In this document: piece by piece, positions 60,601 through 64,000 of the stretch
Layout: every line of letters begins with the position of its first letter
How positions within the stretch are numbered: the first letter of the stretch is position 1
The notes under the pieces: model-generated
Told to the model about the DNA's origin: nothing
What the model saw: the letters and a program-made list of their open reading frames with translations, nothing else
Databases searched by the model: none
NCBI RefSeq assembly: GCF_047663525.1
Contig: NC_092611.1
Span: forward strand, 3,757,001 to 3,821,000
Direction of reading: 5' to 3'
Length of the DNA stretch: 64,000 bases
Origin: Anas platyrhynchos
Lineage: Eukaryota > Chordata > Aves > Anseriformes > Anatidae
Program-made: the position numbers and the translations under genes

Positions 60601-63600
60601 TCAAGCAGATCAAAGTCTGAAGAATTACACCCTTCTTCAGGCAGGATGACAAAGGGAATGTCCCTTCATCAGATCTTTCTTGGTCCCCCACACAACTGAA
60701 GTGTGTTGATTCTCTTCGGCAAGACAAAAATTCCCCCCTGTATAAGCATGCTGCAAGTGTATCACAGACTGTCTAGAGGAGATTATATAAAGCATGTTAT
60801 ATAATATAGCACTTGGCCCTTTCAGTTAAAATCAGCAAAGGTAACCCAACTATGTCTTAGCTAATATTTACCAGAATATGTTTCCTGCTGGGCCCAAATA
60901 AATGTGGTATTGCAGTCTGCATGTGAAATGTCTTGCTGCAGGAGTCAGCAACATTGCTGCTGTCCCCCGGCATATTTTGTTCATAGAAGGTGCACTGCAC
61001 CGCTTCTATTAAGCGATAGGACCTTTACCAGTAGAACCACTCTGACTACAGATTACAGGTCAAGGTTAGCTACAAAAACAAGGAGTCTCCACTTTGCTGT
61101 TCCAGTCTCATATTTCACAGCGATCACTGGTATAAGCAGAAACTTTTAGATTTCCGTGCTCAAATTCCTGATCTTTCCTAACTAACCAATTCCCTCTACC
61201 CAGAATAATTTATAAATGCTAAGAAAGTTAGTTCTTTAGAGATGCATTTCTGCTTTTCCTCCCTCTATATTCCTGCAAGTAGCTAACAAGAACCATAGAG
61301 TTCCTGATTGTTACATACCGACTGGAGTTCCTCCGCTCACCCAGAAATGTAACTGAGTGGTCCTCTTCACTCCTACTTGTTTTCAATTGAAAAATTTTGA
61401 ACGCAGGGGATAATGACCAGGAGCTTTAACTGATCTTTGGGTAAGTCCTGAGTGCAATGCTGGAAATCCGGGGAAATGGCTTTAATCTCAGTCACGTGCA
61501 GCACTGGTGGAGATCAGTGAGTGAAGGAAAGGGAAGGTGTTTGAGGCTTGATGGAGGTCGGACAAGAACAATGCTTTGTCACTTATTATTTCACTGAAGT
61601 TTTGATACCCATAGCTTCAAACATATTTCTTCCCTCAGCAATGGATGTATTAGCAAAGTTGACAGAGACTAATCATTAGCGGGAGACAGCATAAATGAAA
61701 AGCAGCCCACAGAACTTGCAACTTTTGACAGAAATACATTTTTATTAGGGATTCAGATGAAGTTCTATTGAGCTTCGGCAGAAGAAAGGGGGATACAGAG
61801 TTAAAGGGTTGTTTTTTCAGTCCCATTTTAGTCTTTTCAAAAATCAGGTCTTCTTTCAGTCCTTTCCATAGTTTCTTTATGTTGAACTTTCTCTGAACAA
61901 AGTATGTGAAATATCCAATTCCTAATACATCATAAAATCCCTTTCTTTTACTAGAAAAGCCAACTACAACACTTAGTCTCATTGTGTATTTTCTGCTGGC
62001 TGCTTTACTACTGAGAATTTTAGAGATTACAGCTCATTTGCTTTTCAGTAGATGCCCTGGCCAAAGCAGGAATTTGCCTGCTGGGATGGGAAGGCAGTAG
62101 CAGTATCCCAACTCCCTGTCTCACTGCTTTTATCAAAATTATATCAAAATCAAGGACTGCCAAAGACAGCTGGCCTTGAATTAAATCAATTGTAAGTATA
62201 ACAAGAATATAACCTTGCCTACAGCAGCCAGTTACAGTTAGCCCTAGGGATTTTTCTAAAAAGAATCTGATTTACACCATCCTCTATGCCCACTTGATCT
62301 ATGACAGACATGTTAACAAAGGGACCAGAAATGCTGGTACTGTCAAAATGACACAGGCAAGCTTTCTTCTTGGACTTGGCAATGTCATTGTTAGGTATTT
62401 ATTCCTGATATCAGATCTGAACACTGAACACTGTGGCTGTACTTCCAAAGCATTGACTGAAATCCCAGTTACACCTGGGAGACGTGATCCTTCAGTCTGG
62501 TGCAGCACGCTAGCTGGGAGTCTTGGAACAGCCCCACTCCAAGTGACTATGTTTTGCTAACCTAAAGTCCAACTGGAATTTCTAGTGGGTACACCAAAGG
62601 ATTTTATCCACTGCCTTGTCCCCTCTCCTACAAAGTAGAATTACTACAACATGTTGGAGCTGCCCATTCCAGTGATGGCTGTTTTCAAGCAAGAGAGGCA
62701 AGGTGGTACCTTCCTCTTCCTACCTGTGGGCTTTGCATTTTCTGTAATCACTGTGAATATGAAATATCTTTAGAACATGGCCTTTTGTCTCAGATTACTG
62801 TAAACACATAAGTATGATCTATCCAGCTTTATGTGAGTCCAACTTATGTGAGTGCCCAACTTATCATCTGTAGTAAGAGGGGAAGAAGGTTTCATCCTTC
62901 TGTCATTCAAACTGTGTGAATCAGGAGTGTTCCAGCCACCCCTGGCAGTGATAGCACAAGTACATGTGCCGTCTCCTGCCTTGCTTCCCCCATGCCCTGT
63001 TTTTTAAAGGAAGGAAACCCGTATGGACTGATGTATGGGGTGTATGGACTCTCCAGGAACCATCGTTATGTAAGAGACTAAGACTTCAGGAAGATGTCTG
63101 TAATGCCTTGTCATCCAGTTACAGTAGGGGTTTCTAACCCACTACCTTAATTGGATCTTCCTTCTCATTGTACTTTGTGCATGCTTTATGGAGTTTGCTC
63201 TCTGCTTTGTTCTGCTGAGCACCCCTAGTGCCACTCACTTGAATGTGCCTTGGAGCCGTACCTTTCACAGAGGTGTCTGATAACTCACAGTAGCTGCTTG
63301 CATCCAGAAATGTTGCTCACGCTATGCCTGCTGCACATAGCTTGAAAAGATAGGCTGCAGTTTCCCCTCACAAAGCTGACTTGAAAGAATAATTCACAGA
63401 TGAGAACACAGGCAAATGAGTAAATGAAAGAACGTGCACCACAACAACGGGCACTTGAGAAATCATATTTCCTTGGAGGCTGGGACTCTTTGGGGTCCTC
63501 AAAGGTTAACACACTTCAGGTGTACAAATAAAAGGTTTACAGCAGTAAAGCCAGTGCTGTCATTGTTAGCAATTAATATTATGGCACTTAGTGCTGCACA

Positions 63601-64000
63601 CGAAGTTAATCCATGGCTGCATTTACTGAGGGAGAGAGCCTGAAGAGGTCAGCTGCGTAGAGAGCATATGTCTCATATGCAAACACGATCGAGGCTTTGG
63701 TAAACATACAAAAGCAGCATTTCTTCCTGCCTTAGGAGCCACAGAGGCAAGAGGCCAGCCCAGATACTCCCTTTCTGCCACTTACTGGAAACGTGGCACT
63801 TGTAAAACAGCTGTCTAGACAAAAACATTTGCCAGCACTCTCTAGCAATGATCACTTCATAGGGACTAAAGGAAACTTCATTATTTGATTATATATTTTT
63901 GCAGTGCCAGACTAATTTCTCAGCTAGACTGCATCTCCCATAGCACCTTCTACTATGACAGAGAATTCCCATGTTGCAGATGATCCACTTCACCCTCAGG
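57603..64000 (-). other. KCNJ1: KCNJ1 upstream intron and/or 5' flank; no exon recognised
   Basis: 6.4 kb of mostly AT-rich sequence. Upstream KCNJ1 exons are expected on the - strand but are short or non-coding in this family and cannot be identified by eye. There is a 16-base A tract (57799-57814) and a G10 run with nearby ATTAATGTG repeats (59990-60072). An open - strand frame of 110 codons (61650-61982) has no recognised similarity. Confidence 0.55.
57799..57814. repeat. A16 homopolymer
   Basis: A run about 200 bp upstream (in KCNJ1 sense) of the KCNJ1 main exon. Confidence 0.93.

Noticed and set aside
61650..61982. 110-codon - strand frame as an upstream KCNJ1 coding exon
   Set aside because: Its sequence does not resemble any KCNJ1 N-terminus and no donor in phase with 57602 was evident.

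Overview
This is vertebrate nuclear DNA, almost certainly avian. Short phased exons lie far apart with GT/AG splice sites, and several CR1 retrotransposon 3' ends carry the bird-typical ATTCTATG terminal repeats. The FLI1-KCNJ1 neighbourhood matches a conserved vertebrate synteny block (human 11q24; chicken chromosome 24 by inference). The exact species cannot be read from the sequence; a galliform such as chicken is likely. Layout: positions 1-43890 are the 3' part of the FLI1 gene on the + strand, with the end of intron 1 and then coding exons 2 to 9. All splice phases agree, giving 448 codons plus stop; with the six-residue exon 1 lying upstream of the window the protein would be about 454 residues. 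The introns are about 8.4, 3.3, 6.5, 13.6, 1.4, 1.3 and 1.1 kb and hold CR1 fragments, A/T homopolymers and simple repeats. A roughly 2 kb 3' UTR follows, ending at a canonical AATAAA with GT/T-rich sequence downstream (45921-45926). From about 45950 to 55460 is the intergenic space, with a GC-rich block (49.6-50.9 kb, two CTCF-like motifs) and a small CpG-rich block (51.36-51.62 kb). KCNJ1 (Kir1.1/ROMK) lies on the - strand at 56468-57583 as an intact 371-residue reading frame preceded by a splice acceptor. Sequence from 57603 to the end is KCNJ1 upstream intron or 5' flank with no recognisable exon. FLI1 and KCNJ1 are thus arranged tail to tail. FLI1 is an ETS transcription factor of blood and endothelial lineages; KCNJ1 is an inward-rectifier potassium channel of renal epithelia. 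They are neighbours by synteny, not a functional unit. I found no novel multi-gene system, CRISPR, tRNA, rRNA or viral gene. The points most worth checking are regulatory: the CTCF-like pair and CpG block between two genes of different tissue specificity, a mirrored pair of interferon-response-like cores in FLI1 intron 5, a pyrimidine tract rich in ETS cores 5' of exon 6, and an unusually CpG-dense palindromic patch in the FLI1 3' UTR.
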